DNA from: Shinisaurus crocodilurus
Taxonomy: Eukaryota > Chordata > Lepidosauria > Squamata > Shinisauridae
Assembly (NCBI GenBank): GCA_021292165.1
Contig: CM037877.1
Coordinates: 163,095,580 to 163,159,579, forward strand
DNA length: 64,000 bases
Direction of reading: 5' to 3'
Part shown: piece after piece, positions 1-10,634 of the stretch
Layout of the letters: every line of letters begins with the position of its first letter
How positions within the stretch are numbered: the stretch's first letter is position 1
Made by a program: the position numbers and the translations under genes
Notes under the pieces: model-generated
Told to the model about the DNA's origin: nothing
The model's input: the letters and a program-made list of their open reading frames with translations, nothing else
The model's database searches: none

Positions 1-324
1 GAGCTTGAAGTTTGCTTTAAACACTTGGTTAAAGCAACCCCTGGTTAACATTTACCATAGTTAATGGGAGAGTTCATAAGTCATGATAGGGTGTGCTTGT
101 AAATGCTGCCTGATCCACTCCCGCTGCTGGCTTGATGACTACACCTCGGTTAAGGCTGGTGTGGGGAAATGCATTGCTTAAGAGTAGACTCTGGGTACAC
201 ATGGTCCCATGGCCTGCTCCTGAACACTTGAGGGATTGGGAGTGTTACATATGCATATATTCTAAGGTGGCTTATGGAAAACACTATAAATTAGTGCTAG
301 CTAGTCCTTAGAACTGGTAGGCTC
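1..324. other. No gene seen; unique or decayed sequence
   Basis: No credible exon or recognisable repeat was seen. The stretch ends at the target-site duplication of the L1 insertion that follows. Motifs such as GGTTAA recur, which may reflect an old palindromic MITE, but no clear inverted repeat was found. Confidence 0.4.
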
Positions 325-333
325 CTGATGTTA
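325..333. repeat. Target-site duplication, left copy (L1)
   Basis: CTGATGTTA directly abuts the T-rich complement of the L1 A-tail. The same nine bases occur at 4060-4068, where recognisable L1 sequence stops. Confidence 0.7.
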
Positions 334-3300
334 TTTTTTTATTTATTTTTATTTTTTTATTTTTTTTAATTTTAAAACAATACAAAGAAAATAACATACA
401 CACATAACTAATATTGTGCTCCCATCACCATGGGACCAAACAATCCAATAACTCTATAATTGTTCATTATTCCAAAAATACAATATATCTTGACAGGGTA
501 AACTCCCTTTCCCCCTTTTAAACACATATTCCAAAAATAAACCCCAAATATCCTTAAAATTATTTTTCTTTAATTGACCCCTTTTGCATTTAATATTACA
601 AGTCAACATATCATTCAAAGCCATATCCCATACTTCCTTATACCATTCAGTAATAGTGAAAACTTGCTGGATTTTCCATTTCCTTGCTATCATTAGTCTA
701 TCTGCCGTTAACAAATTTATGATTAATTCTTTAACATTTTGTGAACCGATCACCTTTTCCGTTATTGTTAGCAAAGCTAGTTTAGGGCATACCTCTAAAT
801 CAACTCCAACAATTTCTGATATTTCCTCAAAAATCATTTTCCAAAAATCCATTACATTTTTACAACTCCACCACATATGAGCATATGTACCCAATTCCTG
901 ACATCCTCGCCAACACATTGGAGAACATTTATTATCTATTCTATTTAATCTCACTGGGGTCAAATACCATCTCCAGATTAGCTTATAAAAATTCTCTTTA
1001 ATTCTTATAGACATATTTTTCAATATTCGCCTATCCCAAATCTTATTCCACTCATCCTTTGATATTTCCTCTTCAAACTCTGTATCCCAAACTATTTTAA
1101 GATTTTCTGCTTGCTCTTCTGATTTCTGCAACATTTTATATAACATCTTTGTAAGACCCCTAGCTGATGCATTCCCTTCTACAAGTTCTCTAGACATAAC
1201 CACCTGCTCAAATGCAGTGAAATCCCTTTCATGCTCATGTCTCCTCTTCCATTTCTTACCCCATTGTACTAATTGAATTAAATTTAACCAAGAAATTCTT
1301 CCTGCCCCAACCCTATCAATTATTTGCTGTCTTGTCTCCATTTTTTCCAGCCAATCCATTAAAGTTATCACCTTTTTCTCTCTAAAAATTCGTTCTAAAT
1401 GTCTAACATTCTCGGGAAAATCTTCCATAACCACCACTGGAGTAAGCGGGGATATACCTGGTAAAAATATTTCCTTATTTCTACCCCAAATTTCTAACAT
1501 ATTTTTTAAAAAGGGATTTTCTAATCTTTTTGTCATAATATGTCCTTGTTTTGTAAATAAGAATTTATCCACCCTATTACCCAATTCAAATGCTTCTATT
1601 TCCCACCACATAAAATCTTTTCTAACAATAATATCCATGATATATCTAAGTTGATTAGCTATATAATACCATTTTAAATTAGGGAGACCAAGTCCCCCTA
1701 TTTTTTGAGCTTTATACCATCTATTCTTAGTAATCCTTGATTTTTTCCCCCCATTACAATAGCTATTTAACATTACTTGCCACTCTTTAATTTCTTTCTC
1801 TGATATCTTATATGGTATCATTCTAAATAAAAAATTAAACTTCGGTAAAATCTTCATTTTAATCAAAGCTATCCTACCAAACCACGATAATCCCAATTTT
1901 TTATAATCCTCTATTTGATTTTTAACTTCATCTTTTAATTTTTTAAAATTACATTCCCCTATTTTATCCAAATCTTTTAATATATCAATACCTAAATATT
2001 TAATTATATTTTTTATCTTTATATCCACTCCCCTTTGTTTAAATCCCCTTTCCTCCAGTTTACTATAATTAAATGTCATTATCTCCGATTTATCCCAATT
2101 AACTTTTAACCCTGTTACTTCTCTAAATTCATCTAAATGTTTCTCTATCCAATCCCAATTTTCTATAGGCCGTTCTAATGTTAACAAGATATCATCTGCA
2201 AAAAGGTTTATCTTACATTTGGTCTCTATTCCTATCCCCAATAATTTCTTCTCCTGTCTTATCGAATTCGCTAACAATTCCATAACTAACACAAATAATA
2301 CTGGGGAAAGGGGACAACCCTGTCTAGTTCCCCGGCCTAGGCTAATAGTTTCTGTTATTCCATCGTTTACAATTACCGACGTGACATTATGAGTATATAA
2401 TTGGTTAGTAATACCTATAAATTTTTCTCCAAACCCCATAGTTTTTATTAACATCTTTAATGCAGGCCATTCCACACAATCAAAGGCTTTAAAAATATCC
2501 AATGCAAGAACCCCCGCTTTCAAATTATTTTTCTTTATTAAATAAATTATATTCAGAACCCTTCTTGTTAAATCTGCCATTTGTCTTCCTTGAATAAACC
2601 CACATTGATCTATCCCTATATACTTATTTAAAAAACTATTCATTCTTCTAGCTAAAATTGCTGTCAATAGTTTAGCATCTTGATTAATTAATGATATTGG
2701 TCTATAAGAACCTGGTTCTGCTAAATCCTTCCTTGGTTTCGGGATTAAAATGGTCAAGGACTGTTTCCATGACGGGGGGATCTCTCCCCCCTGTAAAATA
2801 TCATTAAACAACCGTTTTAACTTCGGAATTAACATTTTTTTAAAGACTTTATAATATTCCGCCCCCAGACCATCCAGTCCTGGCGTTTTCCCCTGTTTTA
2901 ATTTATTTATAGCACTTTCTATTTCAATTTCTGTGAATGGTTGCTCCATTTTCTCTCTATCTTCATCCTGGATTTTTATTTTTAAATTTTTCTCGATATA
3001 TCTTCTACTCTCAGCTTCCGACCATTTTCCTGCCTTATATAACTCCGTGTAATATTCATGAAAAATTTTCAATTTATCCTTTACTAGATTATATTCTTTA
3101 CCCCTCTTATCTTTAATCATCCCCACTAAGCTTTTTTCTTTTTTTTTTTGTGCTAATCTAGCCAACATTTTAGAGTTTTTATTACTATTCTCAAAATACT
3201 CCCTTTTTGTGTAAATCAAATTCCTTTGTACCCTGTCCAGTTCTTTATTCTCCAATTCTTTCCTTTTACCCTGTAATTCTGCAAAAATCTTTTTATCCCT

Positions 3301-4059
3301 CTTCTCTAAATACTTCTTTTCCAAATCCCTAATCTCCCCCTCTAGCTTTTGATAAAAAACTTCTTGTTGTTTCCTCAAATTTATTGCCTCTCTCAATCCT
3401 ATTCCTCTCATTACACTCTTCATTGTATCCCATATTATCGCTTCAGTACATTCTTCTGTTTGATTAAATTCCCAAATTTCCCTCAATTCCTTCTCTATTT
3501 TCTCTGTTAAATGTTTATAACGAAAAATATTACAGTTCAATCTCCATCTTTTCGCTTCTCTATAATCCTTATGTATCTTCAAATCCATGTTAACCAAAGC
3601 ATGATCTGTAACTTTTATCACTCCTATCTCTGTGCCCAGGACCCTTGAAAACAGTGTCCTGGACACAAAAATAAAATCTATCCTAGAATAATTCTTATTT
3701 GCTGATGAGTAAAATGTATATCTTTCCTCATTCCCCTTGACCCCTCTCCAAACATCTAGCAACCCTTCCTTACTAATTAACTTATTCAAGATCGTTAAAT
3801 TATTTCTCTGATCTTCTCTCGTCGGATTGGATTTGTCTTTTCTTCTATCCAATACCATGTTAAAGTCCCCAGCCATAATAACCCTTTGATTTTGAAAATT
3901 ACCCATTTCTTTAAACACATGTTGATAAAATTCTCCTTGATTTTGATTGGGAGCATAAACATTAACAATAACATATTCTTCCCCTCCCAAGGTCCCATAC
4001 ATTATAATATATCTACCTGTATCATCCTTTTTCACCTTTAGAACATTAAAACCACAATT
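334..4059 (-). mobile_element. 5'-truncated L1-clade LINE insertion
   Basis: On the minus strand this element runs from a truncated endonuclease domain through reverse transcriptase to a short 3' UTR (about 120 bp) and an A-rich tail, seen as the T-rich run at 334-372 on the plus strand. The 9-bp word CTGATGTTA lies immediately outside the tail (325-333) and again at the truncated 5' end (4060-4068). This is what target-primed reverse transcription would leave. The 5' UTR, ORF1 and the start of ORF2 are missing, as in most genomic L1 copies. The family (L1 rather than RTE or CR1) is inferred from the RT motifs and the C-terminal Cys/His motif. Confidence 0.88.
454..4035 (-). pseudogene. L1 ORF2 fragment: endonuclease (partial), reverse transcriptase, C-terminal Cys domain
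   Basis: An uninterrupted frame of 1193 codons. In autonomous L1s the ORF2 protein nicks target DNA and reverse-transcribes its own RNA. Visible parts in order: the C-terminal part of the APE-type endonuclease, with VNVYAPN near residue 24, AGDFNMVLD near 55, SRIDFIFVS near 117 and TDHALV near 143; RT motifs KQGKTPGLDGLGAEYYK, SYRPISLI, ALDIFKAFDCVEW, TRQGCPLSPVLF, catalytic FADDILL and YLGIDI; and a C-terminal C-x3-C-x3-C...H-x4-C motif (SPMCWRGCQ...HMWWSC). The catalytic N-terminal third of the endonuclease is absent. The first codon is GTG inside the domain (4033-4035), not a true start; the frame stays open a little further upstream until a TAA near 4066, beyond the inferred truncation. 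The lack of internal stops or frameshifts over 3.6 kb suggests a fairly recent insertion. It cannot mobilise itself. Confidence 0.9.
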
Positions 4060-4068
4060 CTGATGTTA
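4060..4068. repeat. Target-site duplication, right copy (L1)
   Basis: CTGATGTTA matches 325-333 exactly and marks the 5' truncation point of the minus-strand L1. Confidence 0.7.
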
Positions 4069-4322
4069 GACTTCTATGAAGTCATACTTGGTTATCATAC
4101 TTGCAAATTGATCACATTCAAAATTAATTGGAATTCTTTTAATTTATTGCTTGTTTTGATAGTTTGCTTATTTATTGCTTATTTTGATACAGATACTACT
4201 GTAATCTACTCTCTTGTAACATTGAGGGCTGCGATATAAATGCCTAAAGAAATTAAAATTCTTTTAATTGAAGAGTACAAAACAGTATAGGATTCTCCAC
4301 CCCCGGAGGTTAATGGATTCCA

Positions 4323-5448
4323 ATGGATTCCAGAGGGCTCTGGGGGATTTTCCTGCTGGTATGGCTGGTGGTCCTGTGGAATGCAGAGATGACCCGGGCG
4401 GTTGACACGATCGCTTCCAAGCGCCCTCTCCCTCTGGGCAGAGCCCGGCCAGCTCCCTGGTACACACCAGAGCTGAGGGCAATGAAGCAAGAGGGAAGAC
4501 GGCTGGAACGCAGGTGGAGGAGAACTCATGCTGAATTTGACCAAACACAGGTTAGAGCTCATTATCGAGCCTACTCTGTGGCGGTTAGGGTGGCGAAGAG
4601 AGAATTCTTTTCCACCACCATTGCATCTTCTCAGTGCCGTCCAGCGGCACTTTCCCAAGTGGTCCGTGGCCTTTTACACTCTGGGCCAGCGAGAGAAATG
4701 ATAGAACCCTCGGTTGCACGTTGTGACGAGTTTGCACGGCACTTTGAAGATAAAGTTGCTCAAATTCGTCATGAATTGGACACCACAGTTAGTGCAGCTC
4801 CTTTAGTAGAGGTGTCCAGAGCACCGTCTGGTCCGACTTTATTGGATGAATTTCAGTTATTGAGGCCCGAGGATGCGGACAAGGTGCTTGGGCAAGTCCG
4901 GTCGACCACCTGTGTGCTTGACCCTTGCCCGTCATGGCTTATTACATCAAATGAGGGGATAGCCGGCTGGGTCCAGGAGGTTGTAAACGCCTCCTTGAGA
5001 GAGGGAGTGGTGCTGGCCTCTTTGAAGGAAGTGGTAATTAGGCCACTCCTCAAAAAGCCTAACCTGGACCCGGATGATGTTAATAACTACAGGCCGGTAG
5101 CCAATATCCCATTCCTGGGCAAGGTGCTTGAGTGGGTGGTTGCTGGTCAACTCCAGGCACTCTTGGATTAAACGGACTATCTAGATCCATTTCAATCTGG
5201 ATTCAGGCCTGGTTTTGGAACGGAAACTGCCTTGGTCGCCCTGTGGGATGACCTCTGCCGGGAGAGGGACAGGGGGAGTGCAACCCTGTTGATTCTCTTG
5301 GACCTCTCAGCAGCTTTCGATACCATCGACCATGGTATCCTTCTGGATAGGTTGTCTGGGTTGGGAGTTGGAGGCACTGCGCTCCAGTGGTTCCGATCCT
5401 ACTTGGGCTGCCGATTCCAGAAGGTTGTGCTGGGGTATTACTGCTCTG
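4323..5448 (+). pseudogene. L2-like LINE ORF2, first segment
   Basis: Encodes the linker and RT fingers up to FQKVVLG. One in-frame TAA at 5169-5171 falls between the QLQALLD and TDYLDPFQ blocks, and the frame resumes unchanged after it, so this is a point mutation and not a frameshift. The segment ends at the LTR insertion. The apparent N-terminal Met lies in sequence without endonuclease motifs and is not a real start. Confidence 0.85.
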
Positions 5449-6086
5449 TGTTGGCGTGTGAGCAGAGTTGGGAGATTTATAATCTTATCTGTGTGCTAAC
5501 AGACGCCTGAAATTCCACACACAGATCTTCCAGATCTCACCTCCCTATGCAGCGTGCAGCGTGCTGTGTCGGTGCCAGTTTTGGCCAGCCCAGTCTGCCC
5601 TGTAATCAGACTTGCTTCCAGCTTCCCCGTTGCAGATTAATCCATGGAGTCAGGAAACACTCTGGAACACTACAGGTCTATTTCTACCTGTTTATTCACT
5701 TAGCAAGTAAAGTTCTACAGAGTATACATTTCCTAGTTACAGTCCATGTGCAGAGTATTATAAATGCATAGCAAGCATTACATCCAGTGGAGTAAGTTGA
5801 GCTTAACTCCACCTCAGCAAAGAGGTTACATTGTTGCAGGAACAAAGTCTAGCAAGAAGAACCAGAAGAAGAGAGAAAGCAATCTAGCTTCTCTCTAAGA
5901 TGGCTTCAGACAGAAAACAAGTTAGCACGTCATCAGAACATACAAACCATGTGACCAGCTCATGTTGTTCTCACAGTCCAGAATCAAGGATTCTAGTAAG
6001 ACGTAACAAAACCTGTTTACAGCCATTCTGTCTCTTCCATGTGTAAACAATGTGCTGCAGCTGGTAAAGTGATACATATCACAACA
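5449..6086. mobile_element. Solo LTR inserted in the L2-like LINE
   Basis: This 638-bp block begins TGTTG and ends CAACA, the 5'-TG...CA-3' ends of retroviral-type LTRs. Exact 5-bp duplications (CTCTG, 5444-5448 and 6087-6091) flank it. It breaks the LINE reading frame between QKVVLG and the block ending GVPQGS-like, which resumes at about 6092. No primer-binding site, polypurine tract or gag/pol coding was found next to it, so it looks like a solo LTR left by recombination between two LTRs. A 5-bp duplication is compatible with Ty3/gypsy elements and several endogenous retrovirus classes; the family and transcriptional orientation are undetermined. Confidence 0.85.
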
Positions 6087-6091
6087 CTCTG

Positions 6092-6538
6092 TCCCTTGGC
6101 AGTTATGCCATGGGGTGCCACAGGGCTCTATTTTATCCCCTATGATGTTTAACATCTACACTGAATCCACTGGGAGAGGTTATCCGGAGGTGTGGGCTGA
6201 GGTGTCATCAATATGCAGATGACACCCAGCTCTATCTCTCCTTTTCATCTAATCCAGGTGAGGCAGTGGCTGTTCTGAATCAGTGCCTGGACACAGTAAT
6301 GGACTGGATGAGGGCTAATAAACTGAGACTCAATCCAGATAAGACGGAGGTATTGTTAGTGGGTGGTTCGTCTGCCCGGCTAAGTGATATTCAACCAGTT
6401 CTGGATGGGGTTGCACTCCCCCTTAAGGATCAGGTTCGTAGTTTGGGGGTGCTCTTGGATCCCCAACTGTCACTCGAGGCACAGGTCAACTCGGTGGCAC
6501 GGTGCACCTTTTATCAGCTTAGGCTGATATACCAACTA
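6092..6538 (+). pseudogene. L2-like LINE ORF2, middle segment (YADD box)
   Basis: The frame resumes after the LTR with the palm region: QYADDTQLYLSF, then AVLNQCLDTVMDWMRANKL, LRLNPDKTEVLLVGG and VRSLGVLLDPQLSLEAQV. It is broken at 6538 by the TA-flanked MITE. Small frameshifts lie between 6110 and 6216. Confidence 0.83.
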
Positions 6539-6816
6539 CCGTATTTTTCGCTCCATAAGACGCACTTTACCCCCCCAAAAAAACTAGGTGGAAATGTCTG
6601 CGCGTCCTATGGAGTGAATATAGTAAAAAAAAAAAAAAAAAAAAAAGGTTTTTTTTTTTTTTTACTTTCCTCTGCTGGTCCGGAAGAGCGGAGGACTCCT
6701 GGGTGGGGCGGGGGAAGCCCCCGCCTCTCAGCTGATTTTTTTTTTTAAATTTTTTTTTGTACCATACAGTAAGTGCGTCTTATGGTCCGGTGCGTCTTAT
6801 GGAGCGAAAAATACGG
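6539..6816. mobile_element. TA-flanked MITE with CCGTATTTTTCGC termini (short member)
   Basis: A 278-bp element whose ends are inverted repeats of at least 26 bp beginning CCGTATTTTTCGCTCC and including ATAAGACGCAC. It is flanked by TA on both sides (6537-6538, 6817-6818). Removing it and one TA restores the L2 frame (RLIYQL to PYL-like). The interior has A and T homopolymers and an AATCAGCTGAGAGGCGG-type block (in inverse orientation) shared with the 2.5 kb element at 18356-20830, so this is a shorter relative. It has no coding capacity. TA duplication suggests Tc1/mariner or a related class; the superfamily is not certain. Confidence 0.85.
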
Positions 6817-6818
6817 TA

Positions 6819-7334
6819 TGTCCTTATCTGGACAGAGATAGCCTAGCTACAGTTATCCATGCTCTGGTAACCTCTCATTTGGATTACTGCAATGCGTTAT
6901 ACGTGGGGCTGCCTTTGAAAACGGTTTGGAAACTTCAGCTCGTCCAAAATAGGGCAGCAAGATTATTAACCGGGACTGGCCGACGAGAACATATTATGCC
7001 AGTGCTTTCTCATCTGCACTGGCTGGCAGTCTGTTTCCGGGCCCAATTCAAAGTGCTGGTGCTAACATTTAAAGCTCTAAACGGCTTGGGGCCAGGGTAT
7101 CTGAAGGATCGTCTCCTCCCATATGTTCCTGCCCGGACACTAAGATCTGTATCAGCGGTCCTTCTCCGAGAGCGCCTGCCAAAGGAAGTGAGGCAAGTGG
7201 CTACCAGGAGGAGGGCCTTTTCTGCTGTGGCACCCCAGTTATGGAATGAGCTCCCCAAAGAGGTTCGCCTGGCGCCTACTTTGTATTCTTTCCAGTGCCA
7301 GGTGAAGACCTTTTTGTTCTCCCAGGCATTTTAA
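6819..7334 (+). pseudogene. L2-like LINE ORF2, C-terminal segment
   Basis: Carries the region after RT: VTSHLDYCNALYVGLPLK, KLQLVQNRAARLLTG, LHWLAVCFRAQFKVLVLTF, then WNELPKEVRLAPTLYSFQ and a natural stop at 7332-7334 after SQAF. From about 6879 it is free of stops. Both interruptions are younger than this element. Confidence 0.85.
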
Positions 7335-7551
7335 TCATTTTAATCTTGTAGTTGTTTTTAATTCCATTATTGTAACTGCTGCTGCTAGCTCTGCTGTTTG
7401 TTTTTAATCTGTGGTTTTAAATTTTATATTTTATATTGTATTTTATGATTTTAACTGTTGTAAACCACCCAGAGAGCTTTGGCCATTGGGCGGTATAAAA
7501 ATGCATTAAAAAAATAAATAAAATAAAAGTTTATATTTAAATGTTACAGTC

Positions 7552-7690
7552 CAGCGGGTGGGGAATCTGTGGCCTTCCAGATGTTGTGGAACTCCAATTC
7601 CCGTCAGCCCCAGCCAGTATTGGCAGTGGTCAGGGATATTGGAAATTGTAGTTGAACAACATCTGGAGGGACACAGGTTCCCCAACCCTA
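7552..7690. mobile_element. Hairpin MITE, probably hAT type (decayed)
   Basis: The two halves are imperfect inverted repeats: the left reads GGGTGGGGAATCTGTGG then CCAGATGTTG, and the right has the complement ending in GGTTCCCCAACCCT. The middle (CAATTCCCGTCAGCCCCAGC) is common to this hairpin type, which recurs at 42631-42762 and as one arm at 46650-46730. No clean 8-bp duplication remains. Confidence 0.6.
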
Positions 7691-8044
7691 TATAGGTTAT
7701 TTACAAACTTAGGAGACTGCGACAGATTTTATTATACATTTTTTTTAGATTCTACAGATCGTAAGCTGTCCCCCCCCCAATCCTATCTACATAGTAGAAA
7801 TAATTACCTTAAGCCCCTCAGTTGTAGTCTATGCTTGAGCATTCAGTATGAACAATGTAAGTTAAGAACACTACCAATTTTCCTATGCAGATTTGAAAGC
7901 AGAATCCTGATGTTCGTGTAATTTGAGACTCCTCTATAAATAATTTCAATGTTGCCCTTCCTTTATCAGTTTCCCTAGAAGAGACACAGCTGCATTTAAT
8001 GAAGAAAATGTATTATTAAAATAATTCGATTGTGATGAAAACAT

Positions 8045-8562
8045 AATGCCCCTGGGCTCATAGGTCATATTCTCCCCTACGAGCTTGCCTGCACTTTGAG
8101 ATTCTCAGGGGAGGCCCTTGCTTCCACCACCATCACAGGCATGCCTGGTGGGAACACGGGAGAGGGCCTTCTTGGTGGCTGCCCCAGCGCGCTAGAATCC
8201 CCTCCCCAAGGAGGCTAGAGTGGTGCCCTCCCTGGTAAGCTTCCGGAGGCAGGCAAAGACCTTCCTGTTTCGGAAGGCATTTGGGACTATCCGTTTGGGA
8301 CTAGCATGTGATGGAATGCTATTTTTACTCCGTTATGTATATTGTACTGTTTTTTAAGGCTGTGTGTGTGTATATATTTATTTTATATATATATATATAT
8401 ATGTATATTTATATATATTTAATATATTTAATATAAAATATTTTTAATATTATTGATAATTTTATTTTATTTTTTACCTTTTGTATTTTTCTATTTTTGT
8501 TTTAATTGTTTGAGTTTTAAAGGCTGTGAGCCAGCCACTTTGGGTCCCAGTGTTGGGAAAAA
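8045..8562 (+). mobile_element. L2-like LINE 3' fragment
   Basis: Contains GAGGGCCTTCTTGGTGGCTG, then TGGAA-like and TCCCCAAGGAGGC blocks that match the C-terminal coding region of the L2-like copy at 4.3-7.5 kb, followed by a diverged 3' UTR with AT-rich microsatellite (8370-8480). It ends in a (CTG)n / (TGATGC)n run. Confidence 0.65.
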
Positions 8563-8567
8563 GGTGG

Positions 8568-8650
8568 GATGCTGCTGCTGCTGCTGATGATGCTGCTGCT
8601 GATGCTGATGCTGATGCTGATGCTGATGCTGATGCTGATGATAATAATAG
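8568..8650. repeat. Compound microsatellite (CTG / TGATGC / ATA)
   Basis: A run of CTG units passes into repeated GATGCT units and then ATA units, directly at the 3' end of the L2-like fragment. This is the usual microsatellite position for that LINE group. Confidence 0.85.
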
Positions 8651-9846
8651 GTCATACTGATTAGTGCGCTATGTAATTCTTTTTTTTCATTTCAGATTTA
8701 TTTTTAAATACCTTGCATTACTATTTTTTGTTTCTTTACATATTTTTGAAGGAAATGCCATGCCCATAAATTCCTTTGGGCATTTTGTCAGTTTCTTGCC
8801 CTAGTTACATAATTGTATGCTTAAATGACCTTTATTTTTCTTTGTGACAATTGCTATGGGACCTTTTGTGTTTGAATAGAAGAAAAACTATCAACTTCAT
8901 TGAAGCTGAAACATGTTTTCACAGGGCTATGTTAGCTTGTGGACAAGACATTGGCATTTTTTACTACTCTGCCTTTGTTTATTTAGTGGCTTGTTAAGAA
9001 CAATAATATACCTTTTTTTCTAATGGTCAGTTGAGTCCATGGGTTGGATATAGATGCTGCAGATTTTAGGGCAGTGATGGCCAGGTCAGCCTGGAACACT
9101 GCACATAGGGACTTGGACCCCCACAGTAATACAGACATTGCATTATTTGGTGTTGGGAGGGGTGGACAGGGTTGAATGAGTCCTCTCCATTGGACAACCT
9201 CTGGTATCCGTAGATTACTCTATCCCTGTCAGTCAGTTCCACTTTTGGGTTCTGTTTGGTTTGGGAAACTCTAATGAAGAATTGCTATGGGACCTTTTAT
9301 ACTTTGTGTGAATAGAATAAAGACTATCAGCTATCAAACTCATTGAAAATGAAACATGTTTTCCCAGGGCTACATTTTTGTTTGCAGGGCTACATTGCTC
9401 TTCTTAATAACCACTGTTTTTATAGACCATGAATTTCATGGCAGATAAAAACTGATGATTTAAAGAGTGAGTTTAACTTTTTTTAAAAAAATCAGCTATA
9501 ATTTTCAGCTATCAATTGCTCTTTTAAAGTGAAGGTGAAACTTAATGCAAACATAACTCTTAAAACAGAATTTCTAATTCTCTTAAGAAGAAAGTCTGTT
9601 TTTCTTTGTAAAGAAAATTTAATCTCTATTTTTGTCACCATGGGGAAAGGATTTTGGTTTTCTGCTTCTGGCACCAAAATAATGTGGGCTTCCGCTAGTC
9701 CTGACTTTGTTAGGAAGACGTTATTTATTCCTAATAGCTTTGGTTATCCTTTTTACCCTTTCCTGTTTTCTTTAACCACATTGGGTAGGATGATCAGATC
9801 TGTCGTGTAGATCCCCTATGTTATATAGGAGCATGATATTTTGGTT

Positions 9847-10127
9847 ATTGGGCAGTATCCTATGCTGCCTCTGTACTACTGGAACTCATCGCTAGAGCAA
9901 TGGGAAGCTAGTGGCTCCTCAAGTATCCAGAAAGAGCAGAAATTCTAGTTTCTGGAATTGGGCATGTCAGCAGAGCTCACAGATGGGATCTATCCTGTCC
10001 TGATCTGGAAACAAGCATTTCCCTGGTTGCTTTCAAAAGCAGTAGTTCTTATTCCGCTACTGGTGAGTCCTGCGAGTGCAACGGAACTAATGGAGGTGCC
10101 ATGGTAGTATAGGATACTGCCCACTGG
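9847..10127. mobile_element. Palindromic MITE with GGGCAGTATCCTA termini
   Basis: The left end GGGCAGTATCCTATGCTG and the right end ATAGGATACTGCCC are inverted repeats. A second member sits at 45842-46067. It has no coding capacity and a low-similarity interior. Confidence 0.65.
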
Positions 10128-10404
10128 CTTAATATCTTCCCTAACATTTTCATTTCATTTTTGATGGTGATAATGCATTACGGTGATATTGAAGGGAGTG
10201 ATACACTGATTCTGAGAATTCTTTTCTCTAGTTGTTAGAACTAATTTAGGATTGAAGTGTAGTTGACTTTTCCTGTTAGCCTTTATTAATTTCCAGTTAG
10301 CATAAGATGTGTAATTTGGTTGGGGGGGGGGAATCAAATGAGTAACCAAAATAATCTGGTATTATTAATTTCATGAAGATAGAAGGAACATAATTAATGA
10401 TACT

Positions 10405-10634
10405 TGAAGTGGTGAGAGTGTTGGACTGGGACTCGGGAGATCTGGGTTCTAGTCCCCGCTTAGCCATGAAACTCACTGGGTGACTTTGGGCCAGTCACTG
10501 CCTCTCAGCCTAACCTACCTCACAGGGTTGTTGTGAGGATAAAATGGAGAGGAGGAAGAGGATTATGTAACTTGTCTTGGGTTCCTTGAAGGAAAAAAGG
10601 CGGGGTATAAATATGATAAATAAATAAATAAAAT
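10405..10634 (+). mobile_element. tRNA-derived SINE, (ATAA)n tail
   Basis: The head has a tRNA-like B box (GGTTCTAGTCC, close to GGTTCAANNCC). The body reads GAAACTCACTGGGTGAC, then CTCACAGGGTTGTTGTGAGG, and the tail is GGCGGGGTATAAATA followed by TAAATAAATAAA. Related copies: 14311-14563 (+), 41536-41771 (-) and 31435-31590 (-), with tail pieces at 11610-11675. It is transcribed by Pol III and mobilised by a LINE in trans; the partner is probably in the CR1/L2 group, judging by the tail. Confidence 0.85.

Larger units (their letters stand above)
4262..7530 (+). mobile_element. L2-like (CR1/L2 group) LINE, interrupted twice
   Basis: A degenerate non-LTR retrotransposon on the plus strand. 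The segment before RT reads APWYTPELRAMKQEGRRLER. RT follows with [52 protein letters not shown] and, after the LTR interruption, catalytic QYADDTQLYLSF. The C-terminal part reads LDYCNALYVGLPLKTV and ends ...QLWNELPKEVRLAPTLYSF. A 3' UTR follows that ends in a CGGTATAAAAATGC-type motif and an A/T-rich tail near 7500-7530. No endonuclease is visible, so the copy is 5'-truncated. It is split by a solo LTR (5449-6086) and a MITE (6539-6816). Assignment to L2 rather than another CR1-group clade rests on motif resemblance only. Confidence 0.85.

Noticed and set aside
584..880. Plus-strand frame of 98 codons
   Set aside because: Shadow of the minus-strand L1 ORF2; the L1 motifs read on the other strand.
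4206..4658. Minus-strand frame of 150 codons
   Set aside because: Antisense of the L2-like LINE linker region, whose plus-strand product matches L2-like proteins.
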